A DNA stretch of 33,752 nucleotides from an uncultured Verrucomicrobiota bacterium (GCA_946482165.1 CAMLQS010000013.1:1-33752), one strand, 5' to 3'. Positions 16,513 to 23,616 are shown, counted from the first letter of the stretch. Numbers and translations: made by a program. Notes: generated by a model from the letters alone, not told the origin.

Positions 16513-16782
16513 ATGGCCAATCCCATCATCCAAGTCGGCGGAACCTTCTCGGACCATTTTATGGAGGTGACGTTTTTTCACCTTCGCCTCTCGGCGCCTC
16601 ACGGGCCCTACGAAGGCGGCCGGACGATCAGCTACCGAGACGTGAACTGCGTGCTCGTCTCGCCGTCCCACGAGCTGACGCTGCAGATCGGCAAGCATCT
16701 CTTCAGCATCCCGATCGGCCCCGCAAACCCCGAACACCAGAAAGCGCTCTCCGCCTTGCTCGAGGCGCTGGCGCGCAACTGA
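16513..16782 (+). CDS. Small beta-rich protein, possibly PH-like
   Basis: An 89-residue soluble protein I do not recognise. Alternating hydrophobic strands (MEVTFFHLRLSA, GRTISYRDVNCVLVS, HELTLQIGKHLFSIPIG) end in a single amphipathic helix (EHQKALSALLEALARN). That pattern, many strands then one C-terminal helix, with ISYRDV where bacterial PH domains have a similar turn, suggests a minimal PH-like fold. This is inference only. It sits between the zinc-finger membrane protein (18 bases) and the ubiquitin-like protein gene (36 bases), so a role as adaptor or substrate in that pathway is likely. Confidence 0.7.
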   Translation: MANPIIQVGGTFSDHFMEVTFFHLRLSAPHGPYEGGRTISYRDVNCVLVSPSHELTLQIGKHLFSIPIGPANPEHQKALSALLEALARN

Positions 16783-16818
16783 GCCGCAACCCGCCGCTTC
16801 GCCGGCCCTTTTTCACCT

Positions 16819-17109
16819 ATGGGTATGATCAAAATGCGAGTGTCCGACATCTCCGGCAGCCGGATGACCGAGGTCGAGGCGCCGGATGACGTGGCGATAA
16901 ATCGGCTGCTGGCGGTGCTCGTCGAGCGCATGAACCTGCCGCTCAACAGTCCCGACGGACAGTTGATGAGTTACAAACTGCACCACCGGCGCACCGGTTC
17001 CCAGCTCCTCGACAACCAGACCCTGCAACTCGCCGGCGTGCTCGACGGGGACGAACTGCGTCTGCAGCCGGAGATCACGGCCGGCGCCGCCCCGACTCTC
17101 CGCCACTGA
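16819..17109 (+). CDS. Ubiquitin-like protein (YukD/EsaB-like)
   Basis: A 96-residue protein with the beta-grasp pattern of YukD/EsaB-type ubiquitin relatives. It shows a first beta hairpin (MIKMRVSDISGSRMTEVEAP), a helix with the DDVAINRLLAVLVERMNLP stretch, then LMSYKLHHRRTGSQLLDN and the ubiquitin-like final strand TLQLAGVLDGDELRLQPE. The order strand-strand-helix-strand-strand and the 'L-D-G-D-E-L-R-L' end are typical of the family. The C-terminus is EITAGAAPTLRH. It does not finish in Gly, so conjugation would need processing, for example after the AG pair. Next to E1, JAMM protease, RING and E2 genes, it is the likely modifier. Some YukD proteins are type VII secretion parts instead, but no ESX genes are here. 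Confidence 0.85.
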   Translation: MGMIKMRVSDISGSRMTEVEAPDDVAINRLLAVLVERMNLPLNSPDGQLMSYKLHHRRTGSQLLDNQTLQLAGVLDGDELRLQPEITAGAAPTLRH

Positions 17110-17129
17110 CCGAGCGCGCCGCCTCCGCC

Positions 17130-18326
17130 ATGTCGATCATCATCCCCGCAAAGGACGGTCGCTTCGCCCGCCTGGAGGCGATCGAGTGGTGGGATCAGGC
17201 ACGCCTCGCACGAGCCCGCGTTCTGGTCGTCGGCGCGGGCGCCCTCGGCAACGAGGTGATCAAGAACCTCGCGCTGCTCGGGGTCGGGCATATCGCCGTC
17301 GCCGACATGGATCGCGTGGAGTTGAGCAACCTGAGCCGCTCCGTCCTCTTTCGCGAAACCGACGAAGGCCGGCCAAAGGCGCAATGCGCGGCCGAGGCCG
17401 CCCGCCAGATCTTCGGCGGGATAAACATCGTGCCGCTCGACGGCAACGTCCTCGCCGATCTCGGGCTCGGCTGGTTTCGCTGGGCGGAAGTGGTGATCGG
17501 GGCGCTCGATAACCGCGAGGCCCGCGTCTTTCTCAACAGCGCCTGCGCCCGCGTCGGCCGTCCTTGGTTCGACGGAGGCATCGAGGTCCTGCACGGCGTG
17601 GTGCGCGGTTTCTCGCCGCCCGCGACCGCCTGCTACGAATGCACGATGAGCCGGATCGACTGGGATCTGCTCAACAAGCGTCGATCATGCTCCTTGCTGG
17701 CCCGCCGCGCGATAGCCCATCAAGGCACTCCGACCACGCCCACCACCGCCTCGATCATCGCGGCGATGCAGGTGCAGGAAGTCGTCAAATGGCTGCACGG
17801 CCGGCCCGCCCTGCTCGGGCGCGGCTTCGTCTTCGACGGGGCGGAGCACGGCTCCTACCCCGTGAACTACCCGATCTCTCCCGATTGCCCGTGGCACGAG
17901 GCGCCCGCGCCGATCAAGAGCGTGCCTTGGTTCCGCTCCGACACGCCCTTCCGTCGGATTTGCGAAGAAGCCGCGCGCCGGCTCGGCGGGCTAGACGCGA
18001 TCGATTTCGCACGCGAAATCGTCGAGCGGCTCGACTGCCCCGCCTGCGGCCGCCCGGAGCCAATCTTTCAAGCGATCGAAAAGGTCGCGCCCGAACACGT
18101 GCCCTGCCCGAGCTGCCGCGCCGAACGCATTCCGGCCTTCATTCATTCCCTTTCGCCGGACAGCCCCCTGCTCGACCGCACGCCCCGCGAACTGGGGCTC
18201 CCGCCATGGGAAATCGTCTGGGCCCGGCACGGCGCCGAAATCATCGGCTTCGAGATGAGCGGCGACAATCCCTTCACCCCGGACAACCCGGCGCCCGCCT
18301 CCTCCCTCGCCATTCCCCACCCCTGA
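17130..18326 (+). CDS. E1-like ubiquitin-activating enzyme (ThiF fold)
   Basis: A 398-residue ThiF/MoeB/E1-superfamily adenylating enzyme. The Rossmann nucleotide loop is VVGAGALGNE (G35-G40), followed by VADMDRVELSNLSR (D59, D61, N67, R70), R81-P-K83 and GALDNREAR (D127). Next comes CYECTM (C168, C171), a zinc-ligand pair placed as in the NEDD8 E1 UBA3, and RRSCSLL (C187), where UBA3 keeps its catalytic cysteine. TTASIIAAMQVQEVVKW matches the conserved E1 helix. The C-terminal part has CPAC (C303, C306) and CPSC (C326, C329), enough to complete the zinc site and possibly form a further ribbon. It would adenylate the upstream ubiquitin-like protein and form a thioester with it. MoeB/ThiF metabolism is unlikely given the E2, RING and JAMM neighbours. 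Confidence 0.92.
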   Translation: MSIIIPAKDGRFARLEAIEWWDQARLARARVLVVGAGALGNEVIKNLALLGVGHIAVADMDRVELSNLSRSVLFRETDEGRPKAQCAAEAARQIFGGINIVPLDGNVLADLGLGWFRWAEVVIGALDNREARVFLNSACARVGRPWFDGGIEVLHGVVRGFSPPATACYECTMSRIDWDLLNKRRSCSLLARRAIAHQGTPTTPTTASIIAAMQVQEVVKWLHGRPALLGRGFVFDGAEHGSYPVNYPISPDCPWHEAPAPIKSVPWFRSDTPFRRICEEAARRLGGLDAIDFAREIVERLDCPACGRPEPIFQAIEKVAPEHVPCPSCRAERIPAFIHSLSPDSPLLDRTPRELGLPPWEIVWARHGAEIIGFEMSGDNPFTPDNPAPASSLAIPHP

Positions 18327-18328
18327 CC

Positions 18329-19450
18329 ATGCCGAATCCCGACAAGCGCGCGCCGGCCTCCGGCTCCCTCACCGTTCGCCCGCTTTCCTCCGAGGCCAAG
18401 CCCGTGCGCCGCGACTTCCCCGGGCCGCGGCAAGCGGACGCGCCGCTGCGGGTCGCCATCGACCGCGCCGCCTACGCCGATCTCATCGCCTACGCCAAAA
18501 GCTCTCTCGACGCCGAGGTCTGCGGCGTCCTCGTCGGGCAAGTCTGCGAGGACGCCGCCGGCGTCTTCGTGCACGTCGAGGCGCTTATCCGCGGCAACTC
18601 CGCCGCTCAGGCCGCGACTCACGTCACCTTTACCCAGGCCACTTGGGACGCGATCCATCAGACGCTCGAACGCGAACACCCGAAGCGTCGCATCGTCGGC
18701 TGGTATCACACCCACCCCGGCTTCGGCGTGGAGTTCTCCGAGATGGACCTGTTTATCCAGCGCAACTTTTTCCCCGGCCCGACACAGATCGCGCTCGTCA
18801 CCGATCCCATGAGCGGAGCGGTCGCCATCCTGACCAACATCCAGGGCGAGATCTCGTATCTGCCCCGCTTCTGGGTCGACGGCCGGGAGCAGACCGGCGT
18901 GCGCCCGACGGGCGCGAGTTCCTCCGCCAACCCCGAGCCCGCCGCCTCCGCTCCCGCCGCCTCGCCCGACGCCATCAAAAATCTCGAGTCGCGCATCGGG
19001 CAGCTGATCCAGGCCAACGACGAACTGCGCGCGCTCTTTCATCGCGTCATCCTTACCGTGGGCCTCGCGGCCTGCCTGGGGATCATCGCGACGGCGGGTT
19101 ATGTAATTTACCGCCAATACGCCGCTCCGCTGGAACCTCCCCGCCTGAACAGCTTCGCCCCCGTTCCCGTGCGCATCGGCGACAAAACCGTGCTGCTCGG
19201 CGTCGGAGTCGTGGAGTGGCAGATTCCGAAGGAGCTCGATGCGCTGATGCTCGATCTCGCGGAACAAGACCGCGCCCGCGCCGCGGCGGACAAAGACAAG
19301 GCGGAGCCCGGAAAAGCCGGCGTCAATCAACCTCCCTCCGCGCCACCCGCCTCGCCGGACGCCTCGCCAAACGCGAACCCGGGCGCGGTCGCGCCCCAGC
19401 CCGCGGTCGACGCCCAACCCGCGCCCGCATCCACCTTGCCCAAGCCATGA
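18329..19450 (+). CDS. Membrane-anchored JAMM/MPN+ deubiquitinase-like protease
   Basis: A 373-residue protein. Residues 40-185 form an MPN+/JAMM domain with all metal-site residues: E63 (DAEVCGVLVG), H127 and H129, S137 and D140 in GWYHTHPGFGVEFSEMD. The GWYHTHPGFG stretch strongly resembles eukaryotic Rpn11/CSN5. A short coiled coil (about 214-238) leads to one membrane helix (about 239-261, ILTVGLAACLGIIATAGYVI). The rest is a Pro/Ala-rich region on the far side of the membrane, so the protease would face the cytoplasm. JAMM enzymes cut isopeptide bonds or trim ubiquitin-like precursors. The open frame runs back to 17564, but that part shadows the E1. I chose ATG 18329, 2 bases after the E1 stop; the stop overlaps the next start by 4 bases. 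Confidence 0.92.
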   Translation: MPNPDKRAPASGSLTVRPLSSEAKPVRRDFPGPRQADAPLRVAIDRAAYADLIAYAKSSLDAEVCGVLVGQVCEDAAGVFVHVEALIRGNSAAQAATHVTFTQATWDAIHQTLEREHPKRRIVGWYHTHPGFGVEFSEMDLFIQRNFFPGPTQIALVTDPMSGAVAILTNIQGEISYLPRFWVDGREQTGVRPTGASSSANPEPAASAPAASPDAIKNLESRIGQLIQANDELRALFHRVILTVGLAACLGIIATAGYVIYRQYAAPLEPPRLNSFAPVPVRIGDKTVLLGVGVVEWQIPKELDALMLDLAEQDRARAAADKDKAEPGKAGVNQPPSAPPASPDASPNANPGAVAPQPAVDAQPAPASTLPKP

Positions 19451-20835
19451 ACGACGATTTCTCCGGCGTGATTCGCATCACCAAAGAAGACGCGACGAGC
19501 GCGCACGTCGACGGCTTGCTCAAGCGCCAGATGAGCATGCGGGGCGATCCCGGCGTCACGCGGGACCGTCGCCGGCGCTGGTATGCCCAGAACTGGCTGC
19601 TTCTCGCCATCGCGGGCATGATCGGAGCCATCCTCGCCTGGGCCCTCCTCGAGCCTTTCTTCGACGACCAGCTCTACGTGCAAGGACCCGTGGCCGAGCT
19701 CAAACTGCGAGATCGCCTCCCGGATCGCGTCGTGGACGAGGACACCGGCGAAGCGTTGGACGCGAGCGTCCTCGGCTCGCTCTCGATCAACGGGGAGCGG
19801 ATTTTGCTGTTCAAAGGCACCCGCGAGATCACTCCCGGCGGAAATCGCCGGCTGAATGTCCGGGACCTGAAGGAAGGCGAGACGCTTGGACTCCACGTCG
19901 AATACGTGCGCAGAGAGGAGCAAGACCTCGTCTTCGCCGTCTTCGTGGAACGCTCGCCGAAACCCCTCGAAGCGTCGCGGGCCGCGATGACGTTGAGCCA
20001 GTTGCAGGCGAGATCGCGCGCCGCCTCGATCTTCCTGTTTCCGCTGGTCGCCGGACTGATCGGATTGTGCATCGGCGCGGTCGACGGCCTGATCTGCCGC
20101 CTGCCCCGCCGAGCCCTGGTGTGCGGCGGCGTCGGCCTCGTTGTCGGGGTCACCGGCGGCTTCGTTTGCAGCATCCTCGCGAACCTCGCCTACGCGCCGC
20201 TGCACGATCTCGCGCTGCGCCAAATGGACAAAGGCGGCACGGCCCTCGGCGCCTTCGGGTTCCTCGTTCAAACCGTCGGCCGTTCGCTGGCATGGGCTTT
20301 GGCCGGCATGGCCATGGGACTCGGGCAGGGCATCGCCCTTCGCTCGCAACGCCTGCTGCTCTACGGCTTGTTCGGCGGCGTGCTCGGCGGCCTCTTCGGC
20401 GGCCTCCTGTTCGACCCGATCGACACCATCCTGCTGGGGCCGGATAAACCCAGCGCGCATCTGGCGCGACTGATCGGCTTTGCCGTGATCGGCCTCGGCG
20501 TCGGAGGAATGATCGGCGTGGTGGAACTGCTGGCCCGAGACGCCTGGCTGCGGATGACCCAAGGGCCGCTGACCGGCAAAGAATTCCTGCTGTTCAAGGA
20601 CACGATGAACATCGGCGCGTCGCCACGCTCCGACCTCTACCTCTTCAACGATCCCTTGGTCGCGAAGCAGCATGCCGTCATTCGGGCCATGGGCGACGAA
20701 TGCGAACTCGAGGCGCTGGAGACCACCTCGCCCGTGCTGCTCAACAACCGCCCGGTGCGCCGCGCGCGTTTGCGTCACGGAGACAACATCACCATCGGGC
20801 GGACCTCCTTTGTGTTCCAACGCCGGAAAGGCTGA
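19447..20835 (+). CDS. Multipass membrane protein with C-terminal FHA domain
   Basis: A 462-residue protein. An N-terminal cytoplasmic stretch with RRRRW leads to a first membrane helix (about 50-69). An extracytoplasmic domain follows (about 73-190, beta-rich: ELKLRDRLPDRVVDEDTGEA, GERILLFKGTREITPGG). Five more hydrophobic, Gly-rich segments span about 194-364. The C-terminus (about 376-460) is a forkhead-associated domain with IGASPRSDLYLF, KQHAVIRAMG and LLNNRPVRRARLRHGDNITI. Six membrane helices with a cytoplasmic N-terminus place the FHA domain in the cytoplasm, where it would bind phosphothreonine. No Ser/Thr kinase is in the window. Start chosen by the 4-base overlap with the JAMM gene; the frame upstream to 18643 shadows that gene. 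Confidence 0.88.
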   Translation: MNDDFSGVIRITKEDATSAHVDGLLKRQMSMRGDPGVTRDRRRRWYAQNWLLLAIAGMIGAILAWALLEPFFDDQLYVQGPVAELKLRDRLPDRVVDEDTGEALDASVLGSLSINGERILLFKGTREITPGGNRRLNVRDLKEGETLGLHVEYVRREEQDLVFAVFVERSPKPLEASRAAMTLSQLQARSRAASIFLFPLVAGLIGLCIGAVDGLICRLPRRALVCGGVGLVVGVTGGFVCSILANLAYAPLHDLALRQMDKGGTALGAFGFLVQTVGRSLAWALAGMAMGLGQGIALRSQRLLLYGLFGGVLGGLFGGLLFDPIDTILLGPDKPSAHLARLIGFAVIGLGVGGMIGVVELLARDAWLRMTQGPLTGKEFLLFKDTMNIGASPRSDLYLFNDPLVAKQHAVIRAMGDECELEALETTSPVLLNNRPVRRARLRHGDNITIGRTSFVFQRRKG

Positions 20836-20839
20836 CCGC

Positions 20840-21436
20840 ATGAGCGCAGACCCCATGCCCGCCGGCCCAAGCACCGGCTCCTGCCCGTTCTGCCTCGGGG
20901 CGCTGGGCGCCGATGAAGCGACCCACGGCTGCCCCGCATGCCGCGCCGTGCATCACAAGGAGTGTTGGGACGAAAACGGCGGATGCTCGGTCTATGGCTG
21001 CGCCTGCGTGCCCGCGGTCGAGGCCCGAAGCGCGCTGGAGGTGCCCGTCTCCTATTGGGGCCAGGAGCACAAGCCCTGCCCCGTCTGCCGCCAGGAGATC
21101 CTCGCGGCCGCCGTGCGTTGCCGGCACTGCGGTTCGACCTTCGCAACCGCTCGGCCGGAAAACAGCGCCGAGTTCGAACAACGCGCCGCCCTGGCCGACC
21201 GGTTGCCGGGAGTGCGCCGAATGGTCGTCGTTATCTTTGTCCTTGGCATACTCCCGGGCCTCTCGCCGATCGCCGCCGTCTGGGGCCTTGCCTGGGGCAA
21301 GACGAAGCAGGAGGACATCCTCGCCCTGCCGCCCATCTACGGCGCGCTGCACCGGATCGGCTTGGTCGCATCCTGCGCGCTCACCCTCGTCCTGATCCTG
21401 GTCATGGTGCTTTACGCGCTCGTGCGCGGAAGCTGA
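20840..21436 (+). CDS. RING-like zinc-finger membrane protein, candidate E3
   Basis: A 198-residue protein. Its N-terminus has a RING-type cross-brace ligand pattern: C15-x2-C18, C31-x2-C34, H38/H39, C42, C49 and C54 (CPFC, HGCPACRAVHHKEC, GGCSVYGC). This resembles the prokaryotic RING fingers predicted from comparative genomics, which lie beside E1/E2/JAB genes. A separate C4 zinc ribbon follows (C80-x2-C83, C94-x2-C97). Two hydrophobic helices (about 128-151 and 173-195) anchor it in the membrane with the fingers probably cytoplasmic. As the only RING-like gene beside an E2, it is the candidate ubiquitin-like ligase. The start ATG is 4 bases after the FHA-protein stop and follows a GGAAAGG stretch, one of few possible ribosome sites in this operon. 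Confidence 0.85.
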   Translation: MSADPMPAGPSTGSCPFCLGALGADEATHGCPACRAVHHKECWDENGGCSVYGCACVPAVEARSALEVPVSYWGQEHKPCPVCRQEILAAAVRCRHCGSTFATARPENSAEFEQRAALADRLPGVRRMVVVIFVLGILPGLSPIAAVWGLAWGKTKQEDILALPPIYGALHRIGLVASCALTLVLILVMVLYALVRGS

Positions 21437-21460
21437 TTGGCCCATCCGATTTTGCCCTCC

Positions 21461-21925
21461 ATGCAAGCCCGCCTGCGCCGCCTTCACGCCGACCACGCCC
21501 AAGTCTCGGCCCGTTTCGCGAATCATCCGCGCATCCGTCTGCTGCAGGCGGACGGCACGCCTCCCGACAAATACACCGTCGAATTCCTGGTGCCGTCCTT
21601 GGTGCCGTCGGGCGAGGACGGCTGCTCTTTCGCCGACGCCCATCGGGCCGAGTTCTTCCTGCCTTTGGATTATCCGCGGCGTCCGCCCTTCTGCCGAATG
21701 ACCACCCCCGTTTTCCATCCCAACATCGACCCGCAGAAAATCTGCATCGGCGATCATTGGAGCGCGGGACAATCGCTGGCGGAGATGATTACGCGGGTCG
21801 CCGAAATGCTCTGTTACCAGAGCTACAACGTGAAAAGCCCGCTCAACGCGGCGGCCGCGGCCTGGGCGGAGCTTAACATCGCGCGGCTCCCCCTGCTAAA
21901 AGAGGACCTTTCCGCCGCCTGGTGA
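21461..21925 (+). CDS. E2 ubiquitin-conjugating-like enzyme (UBC fold)
   Basis: A 154-residue UBC-fold protein, normal size for an E2 core. It carries the conserved LPLDYPRRPPFCRM (the Y-P-x-x-P-P strand), the HPN motif (H86-P87-N88 in VFHPNID), the catalytic-position cysteine C95 in KICIGDHW, and WSAGQSLAEMI as in canonical E2s (W-S-x-x-x-x-x). The end, VKSPLNAAAAAWAE, matches the E2 'P-L-N-x-x-A-A' helix. It would take the ubiquitin-like protein from the E1 at C95 and work with the RING protein. It is the last gene of the locus. I chose ATG 21461 over a TTG at 21437, since the ATG opens the typical N-terminal helix. C78 and C118 are other cysteines but lie outside the motif. Confidence 0.93.
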   Translation: MQARLRRLHADHAQVSARFANHPRIRLLQADGTPPDKYTVEFLVPSLVPSGEDGCSFADAHRAEFFLPLDYPRRPPFCRMTTPVFHPNIDPQKICIGDHWSAGQSLAEMITRVAEMLCYQSYNVKSPLNAAAAAWAELNIARLPLLKEDLSAAW

Positions 21926-21953
21926 GACGCGCGGCGCTTTGGAATTTTGGTGA

Positions 21954-21975
21954 ACGGGCGGGTCCCTCCGCCCGT
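21954..21975 (+). terminator. Hairpin after the E2 gene
   Basis: An 8-base perfect stem (ACGGGCGG / CCGCCCGT) with a 6-base loop lies 28 bases after the E2 stop. There is no T-run on the plus strand, so Rho-independent ending is weak; it may still stabilise the mRNA 3' end of the ubiquitin-like operon. Confidence 0.4.
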
Positions 21976-22060
21976 GGCTCGATCTTCAGGAAGCGGGGCA
22001 AGGACGCGCCTCCGCCGGGGGAAGTCTAAACGCCCAAAGTCCCAAACAAGGACAACAAAA

Positions 22061-22092
22061 AGCCCGCCCCCGCGTGACGCGGGAAGCGGGCT
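22061..22092 (-). terminator. Rho-independent terminator of the desaturase gene
   Basis: Inverted GC-rich arms AGCCCGC...GCGGGCT with an inner GCG/CGC pairing flank a short loop. On the minus strand it is followed by TTTTTGTTG (plus-strand 22053-22061), a clear T-run. It lies 28 bases after the desaturase stop and between two convergent transcription units. Confidence 0.75.
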
Positions 22093-22119
22093 CATCGGCG
22101 CTAATCGCCTACGCTTGGG

Positions 22120-23409
22120 TCAGACGACCGGGGAGTCGCCGCCTTGGGAAGCGGGCTTGGCCGCCGGATTCGGCTTCACCATCTCGCCGCTCAGGTCCTT
22201 GTGGATCGCAGGGCCGTCCGCCTTCTTCGGCATATCGCCATGGGCTGCGGTCGCGGTCGCGACCGCGATCGCCGCCGCGGTCGGGAGCACCGTGCGCAGC
22301 GGGGATACGAGCGAACCCTCCTCGGCGCGCTCGGCGGAACGCTGCGCCGCGGCGATCGACTTGTGGTGATCGGCGTGCATGCCTTCCTCGAGGATGGACT
22401 GCGGCACGTCCTTCAGGCCCCAGATCAGACCGGTGTAAGAGAGAAGCTTGAGCCCGTAGTAGGTGAGGTCGATTTCCCACCAGTAGAACCCGTTGCGCGT
22501 GCAGCTCTGGTAACGATGGTGGTTGTTATGCCAGCCCTCGCCGAGGCAGATGATCGCCAGGATAAAACTGTTGCGCGAGTCGTCGTCGGTCTTGAAACGA
22601 CGCTTACCCATCAAGTGGGCCATCGAATTGATGCAGGCCGTGCCGTGGAAGAGCGCGGTCGTGCTGACGAAGAAGCCCCAGATGAGCATCTGCCAGCCAT
22701 TGGTGCCCAGCCCGGGCGCCCAGCGTTCGAGAGCCGCGCCCAGCCCCAACATGGAGGCGGCGAAAAGAATCGGCACCACGAGGTCGAAGCGATTGAGCCA
22801 CACAAGCTCGGGGAACTTGGCCAAGTCCTTCACCTTCGAGTAGTCGGTGGGAAAATTGCGGCGCGAGGTGATCCAGCCGATGTGCGACCAAAGGAAGCCA
22901 TGCACATGCGGTGAATGTGCGTCCTCGGGATCATCCGAGTGCTGATGATGATGGCGATGATGGTAGGCCCACCAGAGTCCGCCGCGCTGCACCGTGGTGG
23001 CGCCCCAGAGAGCCAGGAGAAACTGGCCGAAACGCGAGGTGGAGTAGGTCTTGTGCGAGAAGTAGCGGTGGTAGATGCCGGTCACCGCGAACATGCGCAG
23101 GAAGTAAAGGGCGACGGCCGCCCAAGCGGCGAAGGCGCTGACACCCACCCAAAGGATGCCCAAGCAGCCGAGGTGAAGAATCACAAAAGGCATGACGCGC
23201 ACCCAGTCGACTTTGTCGGGCTCGTTGCGCATTTTCTCCGCCCCGTCAGGGCAGTAATCGGAATCCACCCACTGAACTACGGCAGTCTGAAGGCGGCGGA
23301 AGATAGACGGACGAACTGAATTTGCGGACACAGGAACTATAAGGGACGGAGTTATAAACGCGCTGAGAGCTGAATGAGACCGCCTAGCTTCTTCTTGCGA
23401 CTCATTCAC
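22120..23409 (-). CDS. Acyl-CoA (stearoyl-CoA-type) fatty-acid desaturase
   Basis: A membrane di-iron desaturase of up to 429 residues. The histidine boxes are HRYFSH (114-119), HHRHHHQHSDD (150-160, followed by DAHSP) and GEGWHNNHH near residue 300, the class that inserts a delta-9 double bond into acyl-CoA. Hydrophobic segments lie at about 75-107 and 210-250. The C-terminal 90 residues are Ala/Ser/Lys-rich and not part of the core. The start is uncertain: ATG 23409 gives a long N-terminus whose DNA contains AT-rich promoter-like sequence, while ATG 23232 (residue 60) has a GGGGCGGAG Shine-Dalgarno-like stretch just upstream. It stands alone, preceded upstream by rnpB. Confidence 0.9.
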   Translation of the reverse strand: MNESQEEARRSHSALSAFITPSLIVPVSANSVRPSIFRRLQTAVVQWVDSDYCPDGAEKMRNEPDKVDWVRVMPFVILHLGCLGILWVGVSAFAAWAAVALYFLRMFAVTGIYHRYFSHKTYSTSRFGQFLLALWGATTVQRGGLWWAYHHRHHHQHSDDPEDAHSPHVHGFLWSHIGWITSRRNFPTDYSKVKDLAKFPELVWLNRFDLVVPILFAASMLGLGAALERWAPGLGTNGWQMLIWGFFVSTTALFHGTACINSMAHLMGKRRFKTDDDSRNSFILAIICLGEGWHNNHHRYQSCTRNGFYWWEIDLTYYGLKLLSYTGLIWGLKDVPQSILEEGMHADHHKSIAAAQRSAERAEEGSLVSPLRTVLPTAAAIAVATATAAHGDMPKKADGPAIHKDLSGEMVKPNPAAKPASQGGDSPVV

Positions 23410-23616
23410 GCAAGCGGAGTTTCGCGATCATTCGCGCGAACCGTGAATCTACTCAGCCGGGATTACGCGATGCGCCCCAGAGCAGTTTCGCCTGCTTACG
23501 CTTCACGAACGGCTCGCGCGGGCGCCCACCCAATGTTTTGCGGACTTCGGATCGTCCTCCGCATCTTCGCGCCAAAGTCCGGCTCCCGCCGACGGGCTTC
23601 GTGCTCGTTTAAATAA

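Noticed and set aside
17564..18328. Upstream part of the frame of the JAMM gene
   Set aside because: Arg-rich, overlaps the E1 gene in a different frame; the JAMM start at 18329 follows the E1 stop directly.
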